This document shows, one piece after another, positions 7,195-15,919 of a DNA stretch of 64,000 bases. The notes below the pieces were generated by a model. It did no database searches and had not been told where the DNA came from. It worked only from the letters and a program-made list of their open reading frames with translations. This stretch comes from Pseudoalteromonas sp. EB27 (GTDB taxonomy: Bacteria > Pseudomonadota > Gammaproteobacteria > Enterobacterales > Alteromonadaceae). The stretch is from assembly GCF_001974875.1 (NCBI RefSeq), contig NZ_MTQD01000018.1:1-64000 (forward strand), read 5' to 3'. Numbering within the stretch: position 1 is the stretch's first letter; each line of letters begins with the position of its first letter. The translations under genes were made by a program, and so were the position numbers.

Positions 7195-8376
7195 ATGTTA
7201 TCTGATAAAACCATTGAGATTGTAAAAAGCACTGTTCCGTTACTAGCGCAGGCGGGTACGGTTGTTACCGATCATTTTTATAAGCGTTTATTTAGCCATA
7301 ATCCTGAGCTTAAAAATATTTTTAATATGGCGAATCAAGATACAGGTCGTCAGCAATTTGCACTTTTTAATGCATTGGCTGCGTATGCACAAAATATTGA
7401 TAATTTAGTCGTATTAAAAGAAGCGCTAACACGTATTAATCATAAGCATACAAGCTTGAATATTTTACCTGAGCATTACCCTATTGTAGGTGCGCATTTA
7501 ATTGGTACTTTAAAAGAGCTTATTCCTGATCAATTTACTCCCGATGTTGAATATGCTTGGCGCGAAGCTTACGGCGTACTTGCTGATATTTGTATAACCG
7601 AAGAAGCTGCTTTGTATGAGCACAGTAAAAATAAACACGGTGGCTGGGCGGGAACTCGCCAATTTGAAATAACCAACAAACAGGCTGAATCAGAACTTGT
7701 TACAAGCTTTACACTTACGCCAGTTGATGGCGAAGCTGTTATTACACATAAACCAGGGCAGTATTTAGGTATTAAAGTTAAGCTAGAGGGCGCTGAATAT
7801 GAAGAAATTCGCCAGTATTCTATTTCACAAAAAAGTAACGCTAAAAACTACCGTATTAGTGTTAAAAAAGAGCTACAGCCAAAGCCTGGCATGGTGTCTA
7901 ATTATTTACACTCATTAGAGCAAGGCACTATTGTTGAGTTATACCCGCCGGCAGGAGACTTCTTTTTACGTAATAATACAAGTCCAGCGGTACTAATTTC
8001 AGCAGGTGTTGGGCAAACGCCAATGCTGGCTATGCTTGAAACGCTATTAAGTGAAAACTCTAATCAAGAGATTGTGTATTTACATGCCTGCGAAAATACT
8101 CAGCAGCATTCGTTTTCAAAATATTTAAATGAGTTAAATACAGTTTATAACCGCTTACAAACAATGACGTGGTTTAACCAAGCGACAAAGGGCGCTGACT
8201 TTACAGGGTTAATGAACCTAAATGCAGTACAAGCACAGCTACCATTGAGTAATGGCGACTTTTACTTATGTGGTCCTGCCGGGTTTATGGCATTTATAAA
8301 AAACCAGTTACTTGAGCTAGGTGTTAAAAACGAGCAGATTCATTATGAAGTGTTTGGTCCGCACCAAGACTTGTAA
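7195..8376 (+). CDS. hmp: Flavohemoglobin, nitric oxide dioxygenase
   Basis: A 393-residue protein with the full Hmp layout: globin domain (1-~140) with B10 Tyr29, E7 Gln53 and proximal His85 (KHTS), then a ferredoxin-reductase FAD domain (RQYSIS, ~residues 205-210) and NAD domain (SAGVGQTPMLAML and LCGPAGFM). It oxidises NO to nitrate with O2 and NAD(P)H in the cytoplasm. Length matches the E. coli enzyme (396). It lies downstream of nnrS in the same direction and ends at a strong terminator, so it probably closes the NorR unit. Confidence 0.96.
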   Translation: MLSDKTIEIVKSTVPLLAQAGTVVTDHFYKRLFSHNPELKNIFNMANQDTGRQQFALFNALAAYAQNIDNLVVLKEALTRINHKHTSLNILPEHYPIVGAHLIGTLKELIPDQFTPDVEYAWREAYGVLADICITEEAALYEHSKNKHGGWAGTRQFEITNKQAESELVTSFTLTPVDGEAVITHKPGQYLGIKVKLEGAEYEEIRQYSISQKSNAKNYRISVKKELQPKPGMVSNYLHSLEQGTIVELYPPAGDFFLRNNTSPAVLISAGVGQTPMLAMLETLLSENSNQEIVYLHACENTQQHSFSKYLNELNTVYNRLQTMTWFNQATKGADFTGLMNLNAVQAQLPLSNGDFYLCGPAGFMAFIKNQLLELGVKNEQIHYEVFGPHQDL

Positions 8377-8392
8377 TAACGCTTTAAAATAG

Positions 8393-8428
8393 AAAAAGGC
8401 GTGCAGCGATGTGCTGCGCGCCTTTTTT
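8393..8428 (+). terminator. Intrinsic terminator after hmp
   Basis: AAAAAGGCGTGCAGC pairs with GCTGCGCGCCTTTTTT with one internal mismatch around a short loop. T and A tracts flank both sides, so it can also terminate the convergent lipoprotein operon from the right. Confidence 0.88.
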
Positions 8429-8445
8429 ATAAACTTTAAAGTGCC

Positions 8446-8817
8446 TTATAATTCTTTACAGGTAACACCTTCAAGTACTGTAGTAAGCTCTTTTTTAGGA
8501 TAGTAAAGCTCGCATTGGTTATTGCGTAGTTGCAAAATAAACTTCTCAGATTTTATATTATGCGCGCCCATAATTACTCTGCCATCAGACCCTTTACTCA
8601 TTGCATGATCAATTAGCAGTTCGCTACGTTTAGTAAATACCGAATCGGCAAGTGTTACTAATGCGCCTCCCTTAATTTTTTGAATTGCCTGTTGTAGTGT
8701 TGTAATAACGCTGGGATTAACGCTCGTTAATATAGCGGGTTTAGCGGGCTCACTATTTACACTTTGGCATCCACCTAAAGTGAGCAAGATGGCTAATGGG
8801 AGTAATAATTTAGCCAC
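8446..8817 (-). CDS. Small lipoprotein of unknown function
   Basis: A 123-residue predicted lipoprotein: hydrophobic signal followed by lipobox LGGC with Cys17 as the lipidated residue. The mature part has two further cysteines (residues ~103 and 120) and no family I recognise. It starts at GTG 8817, overlapping the stop of the upstream S41 protease gene in a TAGTG junction, so the two are translationally coupled and likely work together or share regulation. Confidence 0.75.
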   Translation of the reverse strand: MAKLLLPLAILLTLGGCQSVNSEPAKPAILTSVNPSVITTLQQAIQKIKGGALVTLADSVFTKRSELLIDHAMSKGSDGRVIMGAHNIKSEKFILQLRNNQCELYYPKKELTTVLEGVTCKEL

Positions 8818-10436
8818 TATCTTTCCTCACTCAGTGTTGGCCAAGTTAAGTCCATATTACGCTGGGTAAATTGCTCAGGCATATTTAAAGGAATGAGGGA
8901 CTCACGAGAGCCTGAAAAACTAGCTGGCTCTGCTTTTGCAGCAGCCGTTCTAACTGGGCAACTGCCATTTTCAACATGAAATAATGCGGTGGCTAAAACG
9001 GCCTCGTCACTGTCGCCTAACTGATGATCGAAGTCGTCCTCAATTTCACAACCTTGAACATCAGCATCAAATTGTGGCGTAGGGGTTGGTGTAAAACCCG
9101 CAGCGTATTCGCCAAATCCTTTGCTATTTACCCCACTAAATTGAATAGTGTAATAGGTTGTTGCGCAGTTATGAGTTGGGGTAAAGCCATAGGGCTTACC
9201 GCAGGTTGTATCGCCAATTAAAATAACTTCTGCGTCTATACCCTTTAAACCATTAATAAAAGCTTCTGATGCCGAACAGGTGCCTGATGTGCTTAATACA
9301 TAAACCTTTGATAGGTTTAAATCAGGTAGGTTTTCACCTGTGCTAAAAAAAGTAGAGTAATCTATTTCTTCATCAATAAATGGAAAAGGCGAATCTACGG
9401 GCTGTTTATCGTTTTGTTGAGTTTGATAATAAAAGCGGTTGTTAACGTTGGCATTACCGGCAACCATATAAGCCAATTGAGCTGATAGCGCTAATAACCC
9501 GCCGCCGTTATATCTAAAGTCGATTACAAGCTCATCAATACCATCGGTTTTAAACTTATTTACCGCAGTAATAAGGCCCTCTTGAGCAATGCTTATATGG
9601 CTATTAAACTGCATGTAACCCACGTTTGAACCATTTTCAGTCGGAATCGTTTTAACATTTTGAACTGGTGTTTGCTCAATATTACCAGCGGTTACATTAA
9701 ATGTTTTTTCGGCGCCATCGTTACTGCGTACAACAATAGTATGTGAATCGCCGTTAGTTGGGCTAAATAAACCTTCGTTAAGCGTATCTACACCCGACTC
9801 TGTATTAGTATTAATGCTAACACCGTCAACTGAAAGTACAGTATCACCACGTTGAAAGCCTATTTGGCTTGCGGGTGAGTCATCTTCAAGATAAGCGACG
9901 CGTAAAATACGGTCGGCTGTATCGCCAATAAACGCCCAATTTATACCGTAACCAGAAGTAACGCCCGATTGCGCTTCTTGAAAGTAATCTTCAGTAGGTT
10001 CTGAAAAATGAAAGTTATCTTTTTTTGCCCCTGAGTCGGTAAGTTGCTCTGTTTTTAATTGGGCAAAATAATCGGCTACTGTGCCAAAGCTTTCAGGGTC
10101 GTTATCGGTAATCTCATCATACCAAAGGTAGGTTTCGTCGCTCCAAGAGCGAAGCCAGAGTTTTTCGTAAAGGGCAGAGCCAGCTTGATCTGGGTAAGGC
10201 TCGTTGTTATTAAAGGGATCGTTACCCGTACGAGGGGTTTCGCAAAAGTTTTTTAAATCATTAGAGGGCTCAAATACCCCTGCTGTCCATGTTGGACTGC
10301 TACTAACAGGTGTTGTAACGATAGGAGTAGTAATTACAGGAGCAGAGTCGATGCCGCTACCGCCGCCACAACCCGTTAAAGCAAAGCCCGAAAGTGCTGT
10401 AAAAATGGCTAGCGAGGTTTTATTATTTTCAAACAT
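8817..10436 (-). CDS. S41 family (C-terminal processing) peptidase, lipoprotein
   Basis: A 539-residue lipoprotein (lipobox ALTGC, Cys23) with a PDZ domain at ~160-250 and an S41 peptidase domain at ~265-425. The catalytic serine is probably Ser388 in GTCSASE and the general base Lys414 in TTCGKPYG. It should degrade or process proteins at the cell envelope, with the PDZ domain selecting substrate C-termini. The gene is first in a two-gene unit with a small lipoprotein. It differs from Prc/CtpA by its glycine-rich lipoprotein anchor and extra disulfide-type cysteines in the core. Confidence 0.9.
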   Translation of the reverse strand: MFENNKTSLAIFTALSGFALTGCGGGSGIDSAPVITTPIVTTPVSSSPTWTAGVFEPSNDLKNFCETPRTGNDPFNNNEPYPDQAGSALYEKLWLRSWSDETYLWYDEITDNDPESFGTVADYFAQLKTEQLTDSGAKKDNFHFSEPTEDYFQEAQSGVTSGYGINWAFIGDTADRILRVAYLEDDSPASQIGFQRGDTVLSVDGVSINTNTESGVDTLNEGLFSPTNGDSHTIVVRSNDGAEKTFNVTAGNIEQTPVQNVKTIPTENGSNVGYMQFNSHISIAQEGLITAVNKFKTDGIDELVIDFRYNGGGLLALSAQLAYMVAGNANVNNRFYYQTQQNDKQPVDSPFPFIDEEIDYSTFFSTGENLPDLNLSKVYVLSTSGTCSASEAFINGLKGIDAEVILIGDTTCGKPYGFTPTHNCATTYYTIQFSGVNSKGFGEYAAGFTPTPTPQFDADVQGCEIEDDFDHQLGDSDEAVLATALFHVENGSCPVRTAAAKAEPASFSGSRESLIPLNMPEQFTQRNMDLTWPTLSEER

Positions 10437-10535
10437 AGTTAAGGACTTTCTGTAAATAAGTTGTTTAAAATATTACAACACTCGCTCATTTATTCAACAT
10501 TTATAGCTTTGATTTATGTAAATGAGTGTTAAAGC

Positions 10536-11195
10536 TTAGAGCTTGCTCGCACTACTTGTATCTGCGAATGCTTGCTTTTGCCATGCATTAAATAACTTTT
10601 GCTGTTTATCTGAGATTTTTAAACCGTATGTTTTTTGCATGTAAGTGTAGGTGTCGGCTATACGTTTACGTGCATAAACAGGCGGTTCAACTACACGTTG
10701 CTTAAAGTTTACTTTTACTTCGCAGCGACCATACTGTGTGGCGTTTTCGCTAAGCATACCAAAACGATAATTAGAGCGATCGGCATTAATTTCGCCAATA
10801 GCTGGCGCTAAGTTATTTATATCAGCTTCCATTTTTCTAAATTTAGCACTTACTTTACGGCAGTTTTTACGCCCGCCATCTTGCCAACACTGTAGCTGGT
10901 GACCAAATTCCCACGCCGGAACAATATGTTCCCACTCAATGCGTAGTGCTCGCACATTTACTTTACCTGAGCGGGTAAGTGTATTTCGAGGAATGTAACC
11001 ACAGTTAGAAGGATCAGGAATGAGTTTTTTGCCTTCTTTTTTAATATCACAACCGCAGTAAATACTTTTAGCGTTGTCTGGTAGGGTTTTAATTAAATGT
11101 CTTTTAGCCGTTGAAAAACGGGTAAATTGTTCGGCAGATACCGAAACGCACACACAACAAGCCAGTAAGGCCAGAATAAATCGAGTCATATCCAT
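10536..11195 (-). CDS. endA: Endonuclease I (periplasmic/secreted DNase)
   Basis: About 219 residues with a signal peptide (to ~residue 20) and the endonuclease I His-Me finger motif (RIEWEHIVPAWEFGHQ, with catalytic His) followed by the INNLAPAIGEINADRSNYRFG block that supplies the metal-binding Asn. Eight or more cysteines suggest disulfides, as in Vibrio Vvn/Dns. It degrades DNA outside the cytoplasm for nutrition or to limit uptake. Several start codons (GTG 11198, ATG 11195, ATG 11189) lie close together; ATG 11195 is chosen without strong evidence. Confidence 0.93.
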   Translation of the reverse strand: MDMTRFILALLACCVCVSVSAEQFTRFSTAKRHLIKTLPDNAKSIYCGCDIKKEGKKLIPDPSNCGYIPRNTLTRSGKVNVRALRIEWEHIVPAWEFGHQLQCWQDGGRKNCRKVSAKFRKMEADINNLAPAIGEINADRSNYRFGMLSENATQYGRCEVKVNFKQRVVEPPVYARKRIADTYTYMQKTYGLKISDKQQKLFNAWQKQAFADTSSASKL

Positions 11196-11420
11196 CACAA
11201 ATGTGAACTACAGGAACAGGCAGTTTAAAGCCTTGAAGATAAAAGATAAAGTTAACTTAAGGCCTGTACTTATATTACTAAAAGGTGTCTGATTAATTTT
11301 TTACTTAAAGTTATTTTCACTATTCATTTATTTCTTACTATTTATCGTATTTTAACCACACAAGATTACCCGTTAAGGAGTATGCTTAAAGCTTACTCAA
11401 TATGGGGATTTGGATTGCAA

Positions 11421-12389
11421 ATGAAATTTGTTGATTATTATGCAGTGCTTGGAATATCGCCTGATGCAGACGATAAAGCGGTTAAAGTAGCTTATAAAAA
11501 GTTAGCCAGAAAATATCACCCAGATGTAAGCAAAGAGCCTCAAGCAGAAGATAAGTTTAAAGAAATAGCAGAAGCTTACGAAGTCATTCATAACAAAGAA
11601 GAACGTGTAAAATACGACGAGTTACGTCGTCACCAGCAAAATCGTGCTCGTCAACAGCAAGGTAATTATGGTGGTAAAAATACCTCTTCGCAAAGTAATT
11701 ACCAGCAAAGCGATCCTCAAACCGACCAAGAGTTTTCTGATTTTATTAATTCAATGTTTGGCGGAGCTGGTGGGTTCGATCGTTCCGGGCAGAGCAGAAG
11801 TAACGCCGCCCGCGCGCAAAAAGGACAAGATGTGGAAATAGAGTTCCCGATTTTTCTTGAAGAGACTTTAGTTGATACCGTTAAGCCTGTTGAGTTTATG
11901 TTACCGCAGCGAGATAGCAGTGGGCGTGTCTCTGAAATTAAAAAATCACTTAAAGTGAAAATTCCTGCAGGTTCAGTAAATGGTGAGCGAATTCGACTAA
12001 AAGGGCAAGGCGGATTAGGGTCAGCAAATGGGCAAAATGGTGATTTGTATTTACAAATTAGTTTAGTGCCTCACCCATTATTTGATGTTGAAGGCCATAA
12101 CCTAAATATAGTCGTCCCTCTTGCACCATGGGAAGCGGCTCTTGGTACAAAAATAAATTTGCCTACGTTGGCAGGCAAAATCCAATTAACTATTCCATCT
12201 AATAGTCAGTCTGGTCAACGCTTGCGTATTAAAGGTAAGGGATTAATGAGTAAAAAAGCCAAAGGTGATTTATTTGCTGTGCTTAAAATTGTTAATCCAA
12301 CATCTATTGATGATGCCAGTAAAAAACTGTGGGAAGAATTAGCCGAAAAAGCTCACTTTGATCCCCGTAATAACTGGAGCAAACTATAA
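11421..12389 (+). CDS. cbpA: CbpA, curved DNA-binding DnaJ-type co-chaperone
   Basis: A 322-residue J-domain protein: J domain at ~1-68 with the HPD motif (KYHPDVS), a Gly/Gln-rich linker, and two C-terminal beta-barrel substrate domains, without the DnaJ zinc finger. This is the CbpA type, which stimulates DnaK and binds DNA in stationary phase. ATG 11421 gives the N-terminus MKFVDYYAVLG that matches E. coli CbpA. An upstream ATG at 11382 in frame would add 13 residues, with AAGGAG only one base away. The stop overlaps the start of cbpM (TAATG). Confidence 0.93.
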   Translation: MKFVDYYAVLGISPDADDKAVKVAYKKLARKYHPDVSKEPQAEDKFKEIAEAYEVIHNKEERVKYDELRRHQQNRARQQQGNYGGKNTSSQSNYQQSDPQTDQEFSDFINSMFGGAGGFDRSGQSRSNAARAQKGQDVEIEFPIFLEETLVDTVKPVEFMLPQRDSSGRVSEIKKSLKVKIPAGSVNGERIRLKGQGGLGSANGQNGDLYLQISLVPHPLFDVEGHNLNIVVPLAPWEAALGTKINLPTLAGKIQLTIPSNSQSGQRLRIKGKGLMSKKAKGDLFAVLKIVNPTSIDDASKKLWEELAEKAHFDPRNNWSKL

Positions 12390-12709
12390 TGCAAATTATC
12401 GTGACACAAAAAGACGATTTACTTACTAGCAAAGAGCTATGTTTGAGCAGTGATATTAGCGAAGCAATTTTATATGAGCTAGTTGAGCATAATATTGCGG
12501 TTCCAATTGAGGGGGATCATGTTACGCAGTGGCAATTTACGGTATCTGCAGTGACTTTAGTTAAAAAAGCGGCCCGTATTCAACATGACTTTTCGTTAGA
12601 TTGGTCGGCAATAGCCTTAGTTTTACAATTACTGGATGAGCGTGATGAGTTGATTTTCGAAAACGAAATGTTAAAGCGACATTTGAGTCGATTTAAACAC
12701 TTGGAATAA
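12389..12709 (+). CDS. cbpM: CbpM, modulator of CbpA
   Basis: A 106-residue MerR-like helical protein, with an N-terminal helix-turn-helix-like region (SKELCLSSDISEAILYELVEH) and a C-terminal coiled coil (residues ~75-105). In E. coli CbpM binds the J domain of CbpA and blocks its co-chaperone and DNA-binding activities. The length and its overlap of one base with cbpA fit that role. Confidence 0.9.
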   Translation: MQIIVTQKDDLLTSKELCLSSDISEAILYELVEHNIAVPIEGDHVTQWQFTVSAVTLVKKAARIQHDFSLDWSAIALVLQLLDERDELIFENEMLKRHLSRFKHLE

Positions 12710-12791
12710 AATCTGCCCTTGTGTACTTCCTAGGGCTTACTTACTCTATGGTGAGAGTGAGCTAGTTCTCAAAAACCAATATGAAATATGA

Positions 12792-13517
12792 CTACTTTGA
12801 TTTATTCTTACTTTTAATTCGGATAAATCGTTTTAGTCGTATATTTTGTATAAGTAGTAATATTCCACTTAAACAAAAAAGTACGCTGGTTGCTGCAAAA
12901 CTAATAAGCAGCGGATTATTAAAATCCTCTCGCTCATCGTAATCCATAATATGTAACATCCAAAAAAAGTCGAAAATTCGCCAGAGTGTGCTGCGAACGG
13001 TGACAACTCTGCCGTTATTTTCTGACAAGTACAGTGTTGTGTTAAATGTGTCGTCAAATTGTACCTGCCAAACATTGGTTTTATATCCAACTTCTCGCAT
13101 ACCTTGCTTTAGCAATACAGCGCTTGTCACTTGAGCATCAATAAGTAAGTGTGCTTTAGCATTTGCGGTAATTTGTATTTTAGTTGGCGGCTCAAAAGGC
13201 CGGCCTGTTATAGCGTTAAAGCTTTGCTGTTCATCTTTATTTATAACTGTAATTATAGGTGTGGTTAAGAAGTTCTCAAAAATTATTTGTGTTGGATTAG
13301 CCACCTGAGATGCAATATCGTCAAGGGAGGCAACATAATCAGCTTGCGTAAATGGGTTATTAAGAGTGCGTGTTGCAAGATGCTTCCCATGAACTTTATC
13401 AAGAGGGATAGCGCTCATTACTAAACCACCTAATAGCCAAGCTAAAATTTGTAATGCTAATAAATAACCTAACCATTTATGTAACTTGCGAGCATGTTTA
13501 AATATTTTTTTATTCAT
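12792..13517 (-). CDS. PepSY domain-containing membrane protein
   Basis: A 241-residue inner-membrane protein. The N-terminal helix with RKLHKWLGYLLALQ (residues ~10-35) and a C-terminal helix (~205-225) preceded by FFWMLHIMDY are the histidine-bearing signatures of PepSY-associated membrane proteins, often linked to iron or heme reduction. A periplasmic PepSY-like domain lies between them. It stands alone, downstream of a 9-bp palindrome (13571-13591) that could be its operator. Exact activity is not known. Confidence 0.8.
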   Translation of the reverse strand: MNKKIFKHARKLHKWLGYLLALQILAWLLGGLVMSAIPLDKVHGKHLATRTLNNPFTQADYVASLDDIASQVANPTQIIFENFLTTPIITVINKDEQQSFNAITGRPFEPPTKIQITANAKAHLLIDAQVTSAVLLKQGMREVGYKTNVWQVQFDDTFNTTLYLSENNGRVVTVRSTLWRIFDFFWMLHIMDYDEREDFNNPLLISFAATSVLFCLSGILLLIQNIRLKRFIRIKSKNKSK

Positions 13518-13570
13518 GTTTTAGTCTTATTATTTTTAGAGGCTAGTTTATTACATTAATGAGATAAGTT

Positions 13571-13591
13571 ACTGCGACATTTTGTCGCAGT
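13571..13591. promoter_or_regulatory. Palindrome upstream of the PepSY gene, candidate operator
   Basis: ACTGCGACA and TGTCGCAGT form a perfect 9-bp inverted repeat around TTT, 54 bases upstream of the PepSY start. No stable T tract follows in the gene direction, and the site lies in the promoter region, so a protein-binding site is more likely than a terminator. The regulator is unknown. Confidence 0.45.
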
Positions 13592-13830
13592 TTAAACTAT
13601 AGCTTACTGTAATCATTTAAAAATAAAAAAGATTACACTTAAATTGCTAACATGATTTATTTGTTTAATTGAGCTGAATGTTTGATATCTAGCTAGCTTT
13701 AAATGCTAATAAATACTTAAAAGCTGCGAAATATCCATATAAAGTGGTTAATAGAGCATAGTTGATTTGGTATAACGGTAAAACTGCGTTAAAGTTTGCA
13801 ATGAAATTATTAGAGGATAAATACGAAACG
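13592..13830. other. AT-rich intergenic region
   Basis: Divergent region between the PepSY gene and the unknown gene at 13831. No clear promoter or operator beyond the palindrome at 13571-13591 was recognised. The downstream part (from TTG 13762) is open in frame with the next gene but lacks a convincing start. Confidence 0.4.
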
Positions 13831-14211
13831 ATGTCGGAAATTCAATTTTTAAATGTAGATCTTGAGCTTGAATCAAAGCAAGATATTAGTTTGCTAGTGG
13901 CGGACTTGAAAAAAGTCGCTACGATTTTACATTATGACAAAGACGAATACCGTCAATTAGCGCGTATTGAAGCAACAGGTGTAGTAAACACGCCTGACAA
14001 AGCAATAAACCATATATGTGAGCTTATTGAATCGTGTTCGCGTAACGCGCTAAAGCAATGGTTAAGCTGTTCACGTAGAACGTTTGATATTGGTTTTGAA
14101 TCAGGCACTTCTCCTAAGTGCTTTAATCAAGCCTTAGATGCAGATACATTACTACGTATATCTGCGATTGGTGCGGGTATGGAAATTACAATTTACCCAA
14201 TCGAAAAGTAA
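13831..14211 (+). CDS. Conserved-looking cytoplasmic protein of unknown function
   Basis: A 126-residue soluble protein from ATG 13831 (start MSEIQFLNVDLELES). No signal peptide, membrane segment or known motif is visible. It has a mixed alpha/beta composition, with an internal CSRNALKQWLSCSRRTFDIGFE stretch split by two cysteines. In-frame upstream starts are ATG 13801 and TTG 13762. GAGGA at 13813-13817 is rather far from 13831, so the start is uncertain. The stop lies directly beside the convergent thioesterase stop. Confidence 0.6.
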   Translation: MSEIQFLNVDLELESKQDISLLVADLKKVATILHYDKDEYRQLARIEATGVVNTPDKAINHICELIESCSRNALKQWLSCSRRTFDIGFESGTSPKCFNQALDADTLLRISAIGAGMEITIYPIEK

Positions 14212-14652
14212 CTATCTTCGCTCTACGACTGCTGCGGTCATTTTAGATACGCAGCACAGCTCATTGCGGCTATTTGTAATTTTTATTTCCCATACTGAAC
14301 TACGTTTACCGATATGAAATGCTCTTGCCGTGGCTGTTAAAGTGCCGTTACGAGACGCTTTTAAATGACTTGCGCTAATTTCCTGTCCCACGCAGTAAAA
14401 TTTTGTAAAATCGACAACAAAGTTAGCTGCATAGCTGGCAACTGTTTCGGCAAGTACAACGTTAGCACCGCCGTGAACCATCCCCATTGGGTTATGATGC
14501 TCAGGAATTGCTGGCATTGTGGCAACCAAGTAATCATCGCCAATCTCTGTGATTTCTATCCCCATAGTTTTCATCAGCGTACCTTGACCATTTATACCTT
14601 CATCTAGCTGTTTGCAAAACTCTAAAGTAATAGGTTGATACCAAATACTCAT
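14212..14652 (-). CDS. Hotdog-fold acyl-CoA thioesterase (PaaI/MenI type)
   Basis: A 146-residue single hotdog domain. HNPMGMVHGGANVVLAETVAS (~residues 53-73, with the HGG turn and the catalytic acidic residue Glu68 in the following helix) is the signature of PaaI/YdiI thioesterases. It should hydrolyse acyl- or aroyl-CoA, possibly 1,4-dihydroxy-2-naphthoyl-CoA in menaquinone synthesis. No men gene is near, so the substrate stays open. It is convergent with the preceding unknown gene with no spacer. Confidence 0.87.
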   Translation of the reverse strand: MSIWYQPITLEFCKQLDEGINGQGTLMKTMGIEITEIGDDYLVATMPAIPEHHNPMGMVHGGANVVLAETVASYAANFVVDFTKFYCVGQEISASHLKASRNGTLTATARAFHIGKRSSVWEIKITNSRNELCCVSKMTAAVVERR

Positions 14653-14757
14653 AATGACTCCTTTGCTTTTTTTATCATTTATAAACTTAGTTTTAGTTAT
14701 ATCCCTAAAATGTACACAAGTGAAATTACTTTGGCTATTTTAAGGCTTAATTTAAAT

Positions 14758-14785
14758 TTGCGATTTTTATTTAACTGTATATACT
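14758..14785 (+). promoter_or_regulatory. lexA promoter
   Basis: TTGCGA (-35) and TATACT (-10) are separated by 16 bases. The -10 element lies inside the first SOS box (14775-14790), as in autoregulated lexA genes. Confidence 0.6.
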
Positions 14786-14790
14786 CACAG
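14775..14790. promoter_or_regulatory. LexA binding site (SOS box) 1
   Basis: CTGTATATACTCACAG has the CTG-N10-CAG form and an AT-rich centre close to the gammaproteobacterial consensus. It covers the lexA -10 element, so binding should block transcription initiation. Confidence 0.9.
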
Positions 14791-14799
14791 TTAAATGTA

Positions 14800-14815
14800 C
14801 TGTATGGAAAACCAG
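14800..14815. promoter_or_regulatory. LexA binding site (SOS box) 2
   Basis: CTGTATGGAAAACCAG also fits CTG-N10-CAG, with centre spacing of 25 bases from box 1. Paired boxes before lexA are known from E. coli. This box lies in the translation initiation region, ending 4 bases before the ATG. Confidence 0.8.
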
Positions 14816-14819
14816 TTGT

Positions 14820-15437
14820 ATGCGACCATTAACGAACCGCCAAGCTCAAATACTCGAACTAATTAAAGTTTTTATTAAAGACACTGGTATGCCTCCTACA
14901 CGTGCTGAAATAGCGCAAACATTAGGTTTTAAAAGTGCCAATGCTGCTGAAGAACATTTAAAAGCACTTGCTAAAAAAGGCGCCATTAAAATGAAGCCAG
15001 GTGCAAGCCGTGGTATTCAGTTAATTGAAGAAGAAGAGCCAGAACAATTAGGTTTACCGCTTATAGGGCGTGTTGCTGCTGGTTCACCTATTTTGGCGCA
15101 AGAGCACGTTGAAAGTCACTGCAAAATCGATCCATTAATGTTTAAACCGGCTGCAGATTTTTTACTACGCGTTAACGGTATGAGCATGAAAGATATTGGT
15201 ATTATGGATGGTGATTTACTTGCTGTACATCGTACTCAAACCGCTGAAAACGGACAAGTTGTTGTTGCCCGCTTAGACGAAGACGTAACTGTAAAACGTC
15301 TTGAGAAAGCAGGTCGTAAAGTATTACTTCATGCTGAAAACGACGATTTTGAATCTATTGAAGTAGATCTTGAGAATGAGTCTTTTAATATTGAAGGCTT
15401 AGCCGTTGGCGTTATAAGAAACGCTGATTGGATGTGA
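14820..15437 (+). CDS. lexA: LexA, SOS response repressor
   Basis: A 205-residue repressor. The N-terminal winged helix-turn-helix (1-~68) includes [22 protein letters not shown]. The self-cleavage site is Ala87-Gly88 (VAAG), with catalytic Ser122 (NGMSMKDIG) and Lys159 (VTVKRLE) of the S24 peptidase domain. RecA-stimulated autocleavage derepresses SOS genes. It is preceded by two SOS boxes and followed by a strong terminator, so it is monocistronic; dinF is not adjacent, although a MATE family gene occurs at 33409. Confidence 0.97.
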   Translation: MRPLTNRQAQILELIKVFIKDTGMPPTRAEIAQTLGFKSANAAEEHLKALAKKGAIKMKPGASRGIQLIEEEEPEQLGLPLIGRVAAGSPILAQEHVESHCKIDPLMFKPAADFLLRVNGMSMKDIGIMDGDLLAVHRTQTAENGQVVVARLDEDVTVKRLEKAGRKVLLHAENDDFESIEVDLENESFNIEGLAVGVIRNADWM

Positions 15438-15470
15438 CTTTAAAAATAGCTTTTAAACAAGCAGTTTTAT

Positions 15471-15498
15471 AAATGCGTACTAATTAGTACGCATTTTT
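15471..15498 (+). terminator. Intrinsic terminator after lexA
   Basis: AAATGCGTACT and AGTACGCATTT form an 11-bp perfect stem around AATT, followed by T residues. The A tract before the stem lets it act in both directions. Confidence 0.88.
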
Positions 15499-15919
15499 GT
15501 TTTAAAATTCGTACTAAAATAGGGCGTAAACAGCCCACTGACTATTCAACCTGTAAACTTTTTTGCACTTATAATTTCCCCTCCAAATGCGTTAAACCCC
15601 TTTGTTTTTCTCATCTTTTGAACTTCCTGTTGCCTAGCTAGTTGCTGATTTTTTGTTAATTACCCAATTACAACCTGATTGTTTTTTATACTAAAACTTG
15701 CTTGTTGTTCATTTTTTAGCTAGTTGTTAATGTGCTGAGCTAATAATAACTCACAGCTTTTTAGTTTTGAGAACACACAATATACACAAACACGTTGTTG
15801 GCGCAGCAAAACCAATCAATATTAAATGAGATTGGCTAAAAAAATAAAAATAACGAATTGGCGTTTAAGCCGTATGCCTCTTCGCTTTGCATTCGCAATA
15901 GCATCAAAGGAGCCACCAC
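15499..15919. other. Long leader region before the cytochrome oxidase operon
   Basis: About 420 bases without a credible gene. It is T-rich, with repeated TTGTT/CTAGTTG elements near 15640-15730. A weak hairpin (GCTGAG with CTCACAGC, then TTTTTAG) lies at about 15734-15763 and could attenuate transcription. AAGGAG at 15907-15912 is the coxB ribosome site. No clear binding site was recognised. The length suggests complex promoter control of the operon. Confidence 0.45.

Noticed and set aside
14635..14832. Plus-strand frame before lexA
   Set aside because: It spans the lexA promoter and SOS boxes, and its product has no domain; regulatory DNA is the better explanation.
15640..15763. Repeated TTGTT/CTAGTTG motifs and a weak hairpin in the coxB leader
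   Set aside because: The stem is broken by a bulge and the repeats are short; I do not claim a riboswitch or attenuator from this alone.
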